Of a DNA stretch of 64,000 nt, positions 55,140-64,000 are shown one piece after another. The stretch spans positions 157,957-221,956 of the forward strand of contig CAWFTF010000016.1 of the NCBI GenBank assembly GCA_963818645.1, read 5' to 3'. The notes beneath the pieces are model-generated. The model worked only from the letters and a program-made list of their open reading frames with translations. It made no database searches and was not told where the DNA came from. Origin of the DNA: Gp6-AA40 sp963818645. Its GTDB lineage: Bacteria; Acidobacteriota; Vicinamibacteria; Vicinamibacterales; UBA2999. Both the position numbers and the translations under genes were made by a program. Positions within the stretch are counted from its first letter, which is position 1. Every line of letters starts with the position of its first letter.

Positions 55140-55249
55140 GACGCACTCCTTTGTAGTGCCCGGCTTCAGCCGGACCTTCGTGTGCCGGTTTGGGATTGAG
55201 AGCGAGAAGTGGCCCGCATGCTAGCACGCTGGCGAACGAGACCTCCGTC

Positions 55250-55318
55250 AACTCCCAATTCCCAAATACCAATTCCCAAGCAGGCTTTTTGGAAGTCGGG
55301 AGTTGGAAGTTGGGAGTT
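55250..55318. repeat. Inverted heptad hairpin, CTCCCAA/TTGGGAG family
   Basis: Left arm AACTCCC, AATTCCC, AAATACC, AATTCCC; right arm TTTGGAA, GTCGGGA, GTTGGAA, GTTGGGA. Immediately after the CAP-domain gene stop on the minus strand. Bases 55140-55249 otherwise hold nothing clear. Confidence 0.93.
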
Positions 55319-55322
55319 TCTT

Positions 55323-55820
55323 CTACCGAGGATTGCCGAAGACCTGCACCCAGTACGGCCGGCCATCAGATCCGTTCGCGACGGCCGCGCCGATCTCAGT
55401 CAGTCCCGGATTGAGGATGTTCGCCCGATGACCCGATGATCCCATCCAGGAGCTCATGGCGGACGCGGGGCTTCCCTGTCCGTACGCCACGTTCTCCGCG
55501 TACGCCTGCCAGCGATAGCCGACGGCGGCGAGTCGATCCTGTGGCTCGGGATAGCGCGCACCCGGCAGCGAGTGAGCCATCTGTCCCATCGACGCCATCT
55601 GGTCCGCATGGAGTTGAGCGGCGCGCATCAGCGATTGGCTCATCGCGAGTGCCGGCAGGCCGGCCTGCCGGCGTTCCGCGTTGGTCAGCGACGCCAGTTC
55701 AGATGCGGCACTCGAGCTCGCTGGAGTCCCGGCTTCGACGCTCGAGGGTCCGGCGGGCGACGAACAGCCAGCCAGGACGAGCAGCCAGACGAGAAGAAGT
55801 CGGGGACCCCGGTCGGTCAT
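55323..55820 (-). CDS. CAP/SCP-domain lipoprotein
   Basis: A 165-residue lipoprotein with lipobox LVLAGC and a Ser/Ala-rich linker. The SCP/PR1 domain shows LTNAERRQAGLPAL, AQLHADQMASMGQMAHS, YAENVAYGQGSP, SSGHRANILNP and YWVQVFGNPR. The conserved His and Glu residues are kept. Bacterial CAP proteins are surface proteins of mostly unknown role. Gap 55821-56035 shows no gene. Confidence 0.88.
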   Translation of the reverse strand: MTDRGPRLLLVWLLVLAGCSSPAGPSSVEAGTPASSSAASELASLTNAERRQAGLPALAMSQSLMRAAQLHADQMASMGQMAHSLPGARYPEPQDRLAAVGYRWQAYAENVAYGQGSPASAMSSWMGSSGHRANILNPGLTEIGAAVANGSDGRPYWVQVFGNPR

Positions 55821-56035
55821 CAATCTCGAGGGTGCAAGGCCGAGGCCGCGGGTCGAGCGTGCAGTTCCCGGTAAATTTCGAGCAAGTGCACCGGCTGCGT
55901 GTTACCGCTTGAACACACTTTCGTGAATAGCTTACGCTTGCCGCACTCGGCCACGGGCTCCGGGCGTCGATGACGGATCCCGTGGCCGGCGGCAGTATCT
56001 TTTTGGCGCGTTCCGCGCGCCTGGGAGCCGAACTG

Positions 56036-56434
56036 ATGCGAGCGTTGAAGATTGCCCTGGCCGTATTCGTCGCCTGCCTGATTGGCAGCGCCCTCATATC
56101 CGCACAGGAAGGGCATCCACTGAAGGGATCGTGGCTCGGGACGTGGGGACCGGCCAAGACACACAGCAACGACATCGTCCTCGTCCTGAACTGGGACGGA
56201 AAGGCGATCACGGGGATCCTCAACCCGGGAACCGACGATGCGCCGATCAAGAACGCGACCCTGAATCCGGACGGATGGGTCGTGCACCTCGAAGCCGACG
56301 TGAAGGACAAGTCGGGCATGCTGAACTACGTCCTCGATGGCAAGATCGAAAACCTCTCGTTCCAGAACCGGACGATCGTCGGTACATGGAAGAACCAGCG
56401 CGAGAGCGGTCAGCTGAAGATCAGTCGGCAGTAG
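56036..56434 (+). CDS. Small secreted beta-rich protein
   Basis: A 132-residue exported protein (signal MRALKIALAVFVACLIGSAL to SAQ). The mature part, GHPLKGSWLGTWGPAKTHSN and NWDGKAITGILNPGTDDAPI, with LSFQNRTIVGTW later, looks like a small lipocalin-type barrel. First of six consecutive same-strand secreted-protein genes to 60328. Function unknown. Confidence 0.75.
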   Translation: MRALKIALAVFVACLIGSALISAQEGHPLKGSWLGTWGPAKTHSNDIVLVLNWDGKAITGILNPGTDDAPIKNATLNPDGWVVHLEADVKDKSGMLNYVLDGKIENLSFQNRTIVGTWKNQRESGQLKISRQ

Positions 56435-56468
56435 GCACAAGCCGTTGGCGATACAGAGGAGTCCCTTG

Positions 56469-57585
56469 ATGAAGTCTGGCGTAACACTCGCCTTCGCGCT
56501 CGTCGCAGTGCTGCTGCTTGGAACCGTCGGTTCCGCGCATCACCCCATCTCCGCCAAGTTCGACGACAGCAAGCCGCAGACGTTGAGCGGCGTCGTGACG
56601 CTCGTCGACTGGAGAAATCCGCACGTCCACATCTACATCAACGTGCGCAACGACAACGACGCCGACAACTGGGCGATCGAGCTCGAGAGCCCGATCGATC
56701 TGCAGGCCAGTGGCTGGACGCGCGACTCGGTGAAACCGGGCGACGCGATCACGGTCGCAGGCATCACGGCGCGTAACGGCAGCCGTCAGCTGTGGGCCAA
56801 CAAGATCACGATGACCGGCACCGGCAAAGAGGTGCTGCACGTCACGCCCGCAACGCCCCCTGCCCTGCTCGCCAATCGACCCACGCCGCGCTGGCCCGAC
56901 AAGCAGCCGAGGCTCGGACCAAGCGCTGGTGGCACGCAGGGCTACTGGGGGTTCCCGACTGTCCACGGTGCTCGTCGAGAACAACGCGGCGATCCCGATG
57001 GACCAGTGGGGACTGCTGAAGAACGTGGCCGATGCCAAGCGCGTCGCACCGATGCAGCCATGGGCACAGGCGCTCTACGAGCTGCGCCAGCGCCGTTTCC
57101 TTCAGGACGATCCAACTTTTATCAACTGCAAGCCGCCCGGCGGACCCCGTCAGTTCCAGATCCCCTACGGTGTGCAGTTCGTGGAAGATCGAGACCGGCA
57201 GCGGATTTTCGTGCTGATTGGCGGAGGAAACAACAATTACCGCATCATTTACCTGGACGGCCGAGGTCATACGGGGCAGGTCGGCGGCGACGACGATAAC
57301 CCGCTCTATTACGGCCGTGCGGTGGGAAAATGGGAGAGTGAGAGCCTGGTGGTGGATACCCGGGGGTTCAATGAGGACTTCTGGTTCACCAACGGCGGGC
57401 TGCCTCACACGGAGCAGTTGAAGCTGATTGAGAAGTTCACGCGCGAGAACTTCGACACGTTGAAGTACGAGGTTACGGTAGACGACCCGGGAGCGTATAC
57501 GAGACCGTGGTCGAGCAGCTGGACGCTGCGTTGGGTCACTGGACAAGAGATGCCGCGGCACTTGTGTCAGGAGAACAGGCCCTGA
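56469..57585 (+). CDS. Fused DUF6152 plus TIYxDGR-type domain, one frameshift as read
   Basis: Signal peptide, then a DUF6152-type first half (HHPISAKFDDSKPQTLSG, WRNPHVHIYINVRND), a proline-rich linker, and, after a frame change near 56955, the domain otherwise encoded separately downstream: CKPPGGPRQFQIPYG, FVLIGGGNNNYRIIYLDGR and VVDTRGFNEDFWF. The length is 3n+1, fitting one inserted base (371 aa). It combines in one chain the two partners that stand side by side at 57.6-60.3 kb. AGGAG precedes the ATG. Confidence 0.78.
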
Positions 57586-57605
57586 CACGATTTGGGAGGA
57601 ACGAG

Positions 57606-58031
57606 ATGAGAGCGTATTTACTCGGTGGTCTGGTCGCAGTCGCGATGATGATGACTGCGGGAACTGCGGTGGCCCACCATTCGTTTGCGGCCGAATTCGA
57701 CGCAAACAAGCCCATTAAGCTGACCGGCAAAGTGACGAAGGTCGAGTGGACCAACCCACACGTGTGGTTCTACTTCAACGTGAAGGACGAGAAGACCGGT
57801 GAGGTCACCAACTGGGGTGCCGAGATGGGACCGCCGCATCTCCTGCAGCGCCGCGGCTGGCGTCGCGACACGTTGAAGATCGGCGAGGAAATCACGGTGA
57901 ACGGATCGCTGGCCAAGAACGGCAGCAAGCGGCTGAACGCGAGACAGGTCGTGATGACGGCAACCGGCGCACGGCCCGGTGAGACACTCGACGCCGCATC
58001 GAGTCAGGGCGGCGCGAGCGCGAATCAGTAA
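57606..58031 (+). CDS. DUF6152 secreted protein, copy A
   Basis: A 141-residue protein: signal peptide, mature HHSFAAEFDANKPIKLTG, WTNPHVWFYFNVKDEKTGE, NWGAEMGPPHLLQRRGW and VNGSLAKNGSKRLNARQV. Very close to copy B just downstream, so a recent tandem duplication. GGAGG precedes the ATG. Function unknown. Confidence 0.88.
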   Translation: MRAYLLGGLVAVAMMMTAGTAVAHHSFAAEFDANKPIKLTGKVTKVEWTNPHVWFYFNVKDEKTGEVTNWGAEMGPPHLLQRRGWRRDTLKIGEEITVNGSLAKNGSKRLNARQVVMTATGARPGETLDAASSQGGASANQ

Positions 58032-58056
58032 GCAGCCACTTGGTGAAGGAGCGGAT

Positions 58057-58476
58057 ATGAGAGCGCACATCCTCGGTGGTTTGATTGCGTCCTGTGTACT
58101 CCTGGCCACGGGAACGGCCCTGGCACATCACTCGTTTGCCGCGGAGTTCGACGCGAACAAGCCGATCACGTTGAAGGGTCGCGTCACCAAGGTCGAGTGG
58201 ACGAACCCCCACGTGTGGTTCTACATCAACGTGAAGGACGAGAAGACCGGTGAGGTCACCAACTGGGGCGCCGAGATGGGACCGCCGCACGGTCTGCAGC
58301 GCCGCGGATGGCGTCGCGAGACGTTGAAGATTGGCGAAGAGGTCACGGTCGTCGGCTCCCGCGCCAAGAACGGCAGCAACCGCATGAACGCGAGACAGGT
58401 CACCATGACATCCACCGGCGGACGGCCGGGTGAAACGCTCGACGCCGTGTCGAGTCAGGGTGGTGCCAATCCGTAG
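58057..58476 (+). CDS. DUF6152 secreted protein, copy B
   Basis: A 139-residue near-duplicate of copy A with the same order of motifs (HHSFAAEFDANKPITLKG, WTNPHVWFYINVKDEKTGE). Differences are concentrated in the signal peptide and the C-terminus. A GAAGGAG site precedes the ATG. Confidence 0.88.
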   Translation: MRAHILGGLIASCVLLATGTALAHHSFAAEFDANKPITLKGRVTKVEWTNPHVWFYINVKDEKTGEVTNWGAEMGPPHGLQRRGWRRETLKIGEEVTVVGSRAKNGSNRMNARQVTMTSTGGRPGETLDAVSSQGGANP

Positions 58477-58555
58477 TTCGATGCGTCACGTGTAGAGCGG
58501 GGGCAGTTCGCCCCCGCGTCCCAGTCGGTCAGCGTCATTGCCTGAGGAAAAACCG

Positions 58556-59436
58556 ATGCGCCATTGCCTTGCCCTGTGTGGAGCCGCCGCGTTGTTCCTG
58601 TCTCCAGTTCTCGGGGAATCGCTGCGCGGCCAGGAGCAGCAACCGCCTCCGCCGCGTCCCGGCGTGCAGGTCGGCGTTCCGGAAGGGCGTGGTGGCGCGC
58701 CGGCAAACCCGGCGGGCGGTGGACGCGGACGCGCAGCCGGACCCTCCCGCCGCGCCTGCACCGCGCAACGCTGATGGTCGCGCGATCTTCTGGACACCCG
58801 GTAAGAAGGGCGTGTGGCTGCCTGGCGGCGGTGGCGGCGCGACAGTGGAGTCCGCCGGTATTCCTTTCCAGCCGTGGGCCAAGGCGGTCTACGCCGACCG
58901 CCTCGAGAATCAGCTCGAACCGCACACGCGGTGCAAGCCGTCGGGTGGCGTTCGTCAGTTCCTGACGCCGTACGGTGTCGAGATGGTCGAGCTCCCCGAA
59001 CTGCAGCGCGTCTTCATCTTCGACATCGGCGGTCCACACACCTATCGCACGATCTACATGGACGGCCGCTCGCATCCGGCAGACTTCACGCCCGCCTTCT
59101 ACGGCCACTCGATCGGCTGGTGGGAAGGCGACACGCTCAAGCGTCGAGACCACGGGCTTCAACGAGGGCTTCTGGATCGATCGGCGCGGACTCCCGACGA
59201 CCGAGAAGCTGCGGACGCTCGAGACGTTCACGCGCACGGACTCGTTGACGATCGCGTACGAATTGACGATTGATGATCCCGGCGCCTACACCGCACCGTG
59301 GACGACGAAAATGAACCTGCGCTGGGAAGACGGGACGGAACTGTTCGAATACGTCTGCCAGCAGGCCAACTACGCGCACAACCTGATGCTGGGCGCCTAC
59401 GAGGCGGTCGACCGAACCACCGTCACGGTACCGTAA
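58556..59436 (+). CDS. TIYxDGR-type secreted protein, two frameshifts as read
   Basis: Signal peptide (MRHCLALCGAAALFLSPVL), Pro/Gly-rich stretch with VQVGVPEGRGG, then, after a shift near 58735, GVWLPGGGGGATVE, CKPSGGVRQFLTPYGVEMVE and GPHTYRTIYMDGRSHP, and after a second near 59140, TTGFNEGFWIDRRGLP and FEYVCQQANYAHNLML. The length is 3n+2, as two inserted bases would give (about 292 aa). A paralogue of the intact next gene, which served to place the breaks. Confidence 0.8.
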
Positions 59437-59443
59437 CCACACG

Positions 59444-60328
59444 ATGAGAAATCTCTGCTCGCTGCTCGCTGCATCGCTCTTGTTCCTTTCACCCGCGCTC
59501 GTCATTCCACTTCGAGGGCAGCAGCAGCCTGCGCAGCCGGCACCTCCGAGCGTCCAGGTCGGCGTGCCCGAAGGACGCGGCGGTGGCGGCGCCGGGCAAC
59601 AGGGCGACGGTCAGGGTCGCGGTCGTGAGGCCGGGCCGTCGAAGCCAACGCCTCGTAACGCGAGCGGGCACGTCCTGATCAACAACACGCCAACTGACAA
59701 GGGTGTGTGGCTCCCGCGCGGCGTCGCGCCCAATCCACTCGGACTGAAGGACGTGCCGTTTCAGCCGTGGGCGAAAGCGGTCCTCACCGATCGCGAGGCC
59801 AACGAGCTCGAGCCGCACACGCGCTGCAAACCGTCAGGTGTGCTTCGTCAGTTCCTCACGCCGTACGGCGTCGAGTTCGTCGAGCTCCCGGATCTGCAGC
59901 GCATCTTCATCTTCGACATCGGCGGACCGCACACGTATCGAACGATCTACATGGACGGCCGCGCGCACCCGGAGCAGCTCGACCCGACCTACTACGGTCA
60001 CTCGATCGGCTGGTGGGATGGCGACACGCTGGTCGTCGACACGATCGGATTCAACGAAGGCTTCTGGATGGATCGCGAGGGCCGTCCGCATACCAATCAG
60101 CTGCACACGCTCGAGAAGTTCACGCGCACGAACTTCGACACGCTGCGCTACGAGCTGACGGTCGACGACCCGGGCGCCTACACGGCGAAGTGGGGCGGCG
60201 CGACGAACCTGCGGTGGGAATCGGGAACGGAGCTCTTCGAGTACGTCTGTCAGCAGTCGAACTACGCCGGCAGCCTGATGCTGGGTGCACACGAGGCCGT
60301 CGATCGCACCACTCTCACCGTTCCTTAG
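59444..60328 (+). CDS. TIYxDGR-type secreted protein, intact
   Basis: A 294-residue protein with signal peptide (LLAASLLFLSPALVIPLRG), VQVGVPEGRGGGGAG, GVWLPRGVAPNPLGL, CKPSGVLRQFLTPYG, GPHTYRTIYMDGRAHP, GWWDGDTLVVDTIGFNEGFW and YVCQQSNYAGSLML. All-beta fold is expected. It lies downstream of its DUF6152 partners, the same pairing as at 35.8-37.4 kb. Function unknown. Ends just before a CTCCCAA hairpin. Confidence 0.85.
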   Translation: MRNLCSLLAASLLFLSPALVIPLRGQQQPAQPAPPSVQVGVPEGRGGGGAGQQGDGQGRGREAGPSKPTPRNASGHVLINNTPTDKGVWLPRGVAPNPLGLKDVPFQPWAKAVLTDREANELEPHTRCKPSGVLRQFLTPYGVEFVELPDLQRIFIFDIGGPHTYRTIYMDGRAHPEQLDPTYYGHSIGWWDGDTLVVDTIGFNEGFWMDREGRPHTNQLHTLEKFTRTNFDTLRYELTVDDPGAYTAKWGGATNLRWESGTELFEYVCQQSNYAGSLMLGAHEAVDRTTLTVP

Positions 60329-60330
60329 TT

Positions 60331-60408
60331 AACTCCCAACGTCCCAACTTCCAACTTCCAATTCCCAATCGCGAACGTTGGGAGTTGGAGATTGGGCGTT
60401 GGGAGTCG
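60331..60408. repeat. Inverted heptad hairpin, CTCCCAA/TTGGGAG family
   Basis: Left arm AACTCCC, an 8-base AACGTCCC, AACTTCC twice, AATTCCC; right arm GTTGGGA, GTTGGAG, ATTGGGC, GTTGGGA. The second unit of each arm (AACGTCCC and AACGCCC when read the same way) share the G, hinting at compensating change. Lies between convergent genes. Confidence 0.93.
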
Positions 60409-60411
60409 ACA

Positions 60412-61258
60412 CTAAACAGCTGGTGTTCTCTCGTTGGCGGTAAGAGCCAACGCAATACCCCCGATCACAATCGCCGCAGACAGAAGAACCCGTGGAGAGA
60501 GCGGTTCGCGCAGGAAGACCACTCCTCCCGTCACGGTAATCACCGGGACGAGCAACTGAACCAGCGCGGCGCGCGTGGCCGTCAGCCCACGCAGCGCCGA
60601 ATACCAGACCGCATAGCCCAGACCGGTCGTCACCGCTCCCGACAGGATCGCCAGAATCGCTCCGCTCGTCTCGACGTGCTGGAGCTTCAGTGCAAGCACG
60701 CTGACGATGAGGAGCATGGGCAGCGTGCGAACGAAGTTGCCGCCATTCTGCGCGACAGGGTCGACCGCGCCGCGCCCCTGAATCGAGTACAAGGCCCACG
60801 CGACTCCGGCGATCGCCATGAGCCCGGCACCGAGCGGCGACGGCGATGCGATCCCTGGAAGGAGGAGATAGACGAGCCCGGCGATCGCAAGTAGCAACCC
60901 GACCCACTGCCTCGCGCGCGGCCTCTCGCCTTCGACGAGCGCACCACCGATCATCGTGACCTGCACGGTGCCGAAGAGAATCAACGCGCCAGTGCCCGCG
61001 GTGAGCAACCCATACGCGTACGACGAACGGGATCGCGTACACGAAGAGGATCGCGGCCGACAGCCACGAGCCGTGCGTCCAGACGCTACCCCGCCGCGTG
61101 ACGACGGTGATGAGCCAGAGGCAGATGGCGCCCGCGATGATCCGAATCGTCGAGAACGACGCCGCATCGATCGTCGCCTGGCCGAGCGCCATGCGACAGA
61201 GGAGAGAGTTACCCGCGAACGCGACCAGCGCGAGCGCTGTAAAGACGGCCGTTCGCAC
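60412..61258 (-). CDS. EamA (DMT) family transporter, one frameshift as read
   Basis: Ten-segment drug/metabolite transporter: MRTAVFTALALVAFAGNSLL and TIRIIAGAICLWLIT in the first half, then, after a shift near 61020, YAYGLLTAGTGALILFGTVQ, ALYSIQGRGA and LREPLSPRVLLSAAIVIGG. The length is 3n+1 (about 281 aa), fitting one inserted base. Start GTG. The last gene of a minus-strand group beginning beyond 64000; substrate unknown. Confidence 0.8.
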
Positions 61259-61261
61259 GCG

Positions 61262-62021
61262 TCAGGCGCGCTCTTTCTTCCATGCGGCGAGCGCCGCGCG
61301 GACGAGCTGACGAAGACCGGGCGTCTCGAGATCGTCGGGTGTCTTGATGACGACGTGGCGATTGGACTTGCCCGATCCCTGTAGCAGCTTCTTCGGGTCC
61401 GGCAGCGACGCGCCGCGGGCGACGCCCAGCTTCACACCCTGCTTGCTGACGGTGATGTAGCTGACCACGCCTTTGTAACCTGGTTCGTAGGCGTACGTGA
61501 TGTACGGGCCCGTTGGATCGACGGTTTCCTTCACCTTCGGCAGCACGTCCATCATGAGCGCGCGGGCCGCACGCGCGAGCGACTGCACGTCGCGCGGATA
61601 CGGCGCGAGCATCTCCTTGAGCGTGCGCGTGGATGGTGCGGCCTTTCGCAGTCGTAGCTTTCTTCGTGATCTTCGTTTTCTTCGTGGTCTTCGTGCTACG
61701 CGTCGGTCCTTTCGCTACCGCGTGGCGCCACGCGACGGTCACCGCTTCCCCGACCGCATCCTCCTCGGCAGATTCGAGGTGAACGCGTGTCGCCCCCTGC
61801 AGACCCCACGCACCGTTCACCATCGAAAAAGCCGACGGGTGTGCGCGAATGAACTCGTGCTGCACCTCACCCGGCGGCAGCGCCACCATGCCCATTTGCT
61901 CGTCGTGCGTCAGCGTCGCGAAGATTCGATTACCCACTCGGAAGTCGGGATGGTCCATGTGCGAGCTCTCGATGGCGCCTTCCATCCCGAGCGCGATACG
62001 GCGGAAGTCTTTCGCGGTCAT
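61262..62021 (-). CDS. MmcQ/YjbR domain plus DUF1801 domain, one frameshift as read
   Basis: The first 120 residues are MmcQ/YjbR-like (FRRIALGMEGAIESSHM, LPPGEVQHEFIRAHPSAF). A Lys/Thr-rich linker follows (TKTTKKTKITKKA), encoded by 9-base CACGAAG-type units. After a frame change near 61640 a DUF1801 domain follows (MLAPYPRDVQSLARAARAL, GVKLGVARGASLP). The length is 3n+1, so one inserted base would join them (about 252 aa). Alternatively two separate genes. ATG overlaps the amidase stop (ATGA). Confidence 0.65.
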
Positions 62022-63235
62022 GCGGCAGCCATTATCTCCGCCACGCGCTCCGCCGTGCGAAGGAGCAGCGCCTCGTTGCCGTGCGCCGCGGTGAGCTGCA
62101 ATCCGAGCGGCAACTCGTCCTCCACCGGCATCGGGATAGAGATTGCTGGCATCCCTAACGCCGTCCACGGCGCGTTCATCGTCGGATCGCCAGTCGAGCC
62201 GAGCCCATGGGGTGCGGTACCCGTCGCAGCGGGAACTGCGATCACCGGTGTGTATTGATACAACTCCGCCATCTTCTGCTTGCAGGCATCGATATGCCGG
62301 CGCGCGCCGTCGTATCGGGACTCTGGAATCTGAAGACCCGACTGAACGAGATCGGCGAGGTCCGCAAGTCGGTCGCCATGCTCCTCGTAACGCTCCTGGT
62401 GGAACCGCGCGGCCTCATAGCTCATGACGACATGCGCCGCGTCTGCCAGCTTGGCGAGCATGGCCGCGATGTTGATGAAGCGAACGGAGACGCCGGCCTG
62501 CTGCATCGTCACCAGCGCTTGATTGAACGCAGCGGCCATCGGCGCTTCAACCGTCGGCGTCGGACTGGGTGCGCCCAGCACGCTGACGTCTGCCCCGTCG
62601 CTGTCGCGACCCAGGGCACGCCAGAGCGCACGCATGTCAGCGGGCGTGTGCGTGAAGAAGCCGAGCGTATCGAGGCTCTTGGCGAACGGCAGCACGCCTT
62701 TCATTGAGAACGCACCGAACGTTGGCTTGAACCCGGTGACGCCACAGTACGACGCCGGCCTCAGCACCGAGCCCTTTGTCTGGGTACCGAGCGCCAGCGG
62801 CACCATGCCGGCCGCGACGGCCGCGGCCGATCCACTCGAGCTCCCACCGGGCGTGTGCTCGACGTTGCGCGGATTGCGGGTCGGACCAGGCGTCATGTAC
62901 GCAAACGCGGTTGTCTGCGTCTTGCCGATCAGAATCGCGCCGCGGTCCTTGAGTTCGGCAATGATGTCGGCGTCCTCGACGCCGACGCGACCGCGGTAGA
63001 TCGCCGAGCCGTACTCGGTGACGAGGCCGCGCGTGTCGATGATGTCCTTCGCGCCGAACGGAATCCCACTCAGCGGCCCTGTCTCTGTCGCGGATTGAGG
63101 GTTGATCTGTACCCACGCGTGGATTCGCGGGTCCTTGAGTGCGATGGTCTCCAGGCACTTCGCGAACGCACGGGATCGTGCTTCAGGTGAAGCGCTGATC
63201 CATTCTGCTAGCCGTTCCGGGCTGGAGGCGGACAC
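62018..63235 (-). CDS. Amidase signature family hydrolase
   Basis: Ser-cisSer-Lys amidase of the GatA/AtzF group (about 405 aa from GTG 63235, supported by GGAG six bases upstream). The catalytic Lys is in SGIPFGAKDIIDTRGL, the Ser pair in EHTPGGSSSGSAAAVAAG, and GTQTKGSVLRPASYCGV is the third conserved block. Cytoplasmic. An earlier in-frame GTG at 63301 would overlap the hydrolase gene. Substrate unknown. Confidence 0.87.
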   Translation of the reverse strand: MSASSPERLAEWISASPEARSRAFAKCLETIALKDPRIHAWVQINPQSATETGPLSGIPFGAKDIIDTRGLVTEYGSAIYRGRVGVEDADIIAELKDRGAILIGKTQTTAFAYMTPGPTRNPRNVEHTPGGSSSGSAAAVAAGMVPLALGTQTKGSVLRPASYCGVTGFKPTFGAFSMKGVLPFAKSLDTLGFFTHTPADMRALWRALGRDSDGADVSVLGAPSPTPTVEAPMAAAFNQALVTMQQAGVSVRFINIAAMLAKLADAAHVVMSYEAARFHQERYEEHGDRLADLADLVQSGLQIPESRYDGARRHIDACKQKMAELYQYTPVIAVPAATGTAPHGLGSTGDPTMNAPWTALGMPAISIPMPVEDELPLGLQLTAAHGNEALLLRTAERVAEIMAAA

Positions 63236-63260
63236 AGGCGACTCCGACGATGCTGGCGGC

Positions 63261-64000
63261 TCATTGTCGCCCAGATGTGCTGGTACGCGCCATCCATCCA
63301 CGGACCACCTCGACAAATCGCTCCGGCTCCTCGAAGAACGTCTGGTGACCGCTTCGTTCGAAGACGTGCTGCGTGGCGTCAGGCAGCGCATCGATGATGC
63401 CGTTCCACATCGTGTACGGGGACACGTAGTCGTATCGTCCATGCGCGACGAGGATCGGCACGCGCAGAGATGCCGTGTCAGTCGTCACGTCCCAATTCGC
63501 CGTCAGCGGTCCGAGGACGTGCTGAAACAGTTGCGGCTTGAAGTCCGCCTCCGCGAACAGCGGCATCGCATCGAACCGAGGGTCGAAAAAGCGCAACGGT
63601 GTTTGCGCAAAGACCGCTTGCGTCGGCGGTGTGCCGGGCGGGAGCTTCGCGTAGTTCTCTTTCAGGATCGTCTTGCGCTCCTCGGATCCATCCTCCTCGA
63701 AGAACGCGGTGCCGGCCTGAACCAGCTTCGGTATATCACCGCTGGGCGGAGTCCCAGCCATGATGACGTGCGAGACGGCGTCAGGGCAGCGTCTGCCGTA
63801 CTCGAGCACCAGCACACCAAGAATCGAATAGCCGAGGACGACGACGCGCTCGATGCCGAGCGTCCTTGCGCACAGCCTCCAGATCGGAGGCGAGCACATC
63901 GAACGTCAGATCGTTCGGATCGCCGGTGGACTTCCCTCCTCCGCGCAGGTCGACGTAGATGAACTGAAAGAAGTCGGTGAGCGGCGGCGGAGTCAACCGC
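63261..64000 (-). CDS. Alpha/beta hydrolase, N-terminus beyond window, one frameshift as read
   Basis: From the window edge the protein reads FFQFIYVDLRGGGKSTGDP, then, after a frame change near 63885 in a run of A, LGIERVVVLGYSILGVLVLEYG with the nucleophile Ser in GYSILG, then VPILVAHGRYDYVSPY with the acid Asp and FERSGHQTFFEEP with the His. Proline-iminopeptidase-like or haloalkane-type hydrolase. Ends 26 bases before the amidase start on the same strand. Confidence 0.8.

Noticed and set aside
5851..60408. CRISPR arrays
   Set aside because: The repeats are contiguous 7-base units with no spacers, no leader and no cas genes.
5851..60408. G-quadruplexes as a general explanation of the heptads
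   Set aside because: TTGGGAG units could form them, but AT-rich words such as TTTTGAA and GTTGATT with the same period could not.
5851..60408. Classical REP/BIME elements
   Set aside because: REP units are single 20-40-base palindromes of a common sequence; here each arm is a tandem of short units and words differ between loci.
5851..60408. Simple rho-independent terminators
   Set aside because: No T-tract follows most stems, and one copy lies between divergent starts; a terminator role for some copies remains possible.

Overview
This is a GC-rich bacterial window, most likely from an acidobacterium (Vicinamibacteria-like). The evidence is an orphan MacB/FtsX permease of the acidobacterial duplicated type, many exported DUF6152, DUF4159 and DUF3500 proteins, a b6-type cytochrome b fused to a di-haem cytochrome c, and several Tat-exported redox enzymes. 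The assignment is inference; no 16S rRNA or tRNA was seen.

Layout. 0-0.6 kb: start of rpsL with its promoter. 0.6-10 kb: cytochrome b/c fusion plus Rieske protein, then a lactate/glycolate block (lctP, glcF, glcE, glcD) facing a LarA-type racemase. 10-16 kb: an amino-acid permease, a DUF4159 protein, a MatB-like acyl-CoA synthetase, Bcp peroxidase and a PEGA protein. 15-18 kb: secreted proteins and a metallo-beta-lactamase. 18-21 kb: a His/Cys-rich protein, barrel-like protein and cytochrome c, perhaps metal-related. 21-25 kb: a second DUF4159 gene, an S23 four-helix-bundle cassette, nitroreductase, hydrolase and DUF3500. 25-39 kb: apparently periplasmic oxidation functions (Tat-exported ThDP enzyme with cytochrome c, PQQ dehydrogenase, FMN hydroxy-acid dehydrogenase with a haem c motif, class II aldolase, DUF6152 pair, serine hydrolase). 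39-47 kb: mixed metabolic and membrane genes. 47-51.5 kb: a one-carbon block (fhs, fused MetF-MetV, MetE catalytic domain). 51-55.8 kb: methyltransferase, beta-propeller, ICMT-like and CAP-domain proteins. 56-60.3 kb: a run of DUF6152 and TIYxDGR-type secreted proteins. 60-64 kb: EamA transporter, MmcQ/DUF1801, amidase and a cut-off hydrolase.

Two window-wide signals matter most. First, most intergenic gaps carry short arrays of 7-base units, usually as an inverted pair that could fold into a long hairpin. The word differs between loci (CTCCCAA/TTGGGAG most often, also GGTCC-, AAGGACT-, GTTGATT-, TTTTGAA-, GGTTGGT- and CCCGGAT-type words), but the period stays at 7 and the arrays start at or within a few bases of stop codons. 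One pair flanks an S23 gene and fills the space between two convergent stop codons. This is the best candidate here for something undescribed.

Second, at least 15 genes are interrupted by frameshifts. Where the breaks can be placed, the gene lengths fit single-base insertions (one deletion in the permease), with conserved motifs kept on both sides. Base-insertion errors in the assembly explain this better than gene decay. Such genes are listed over their full extent and marked.
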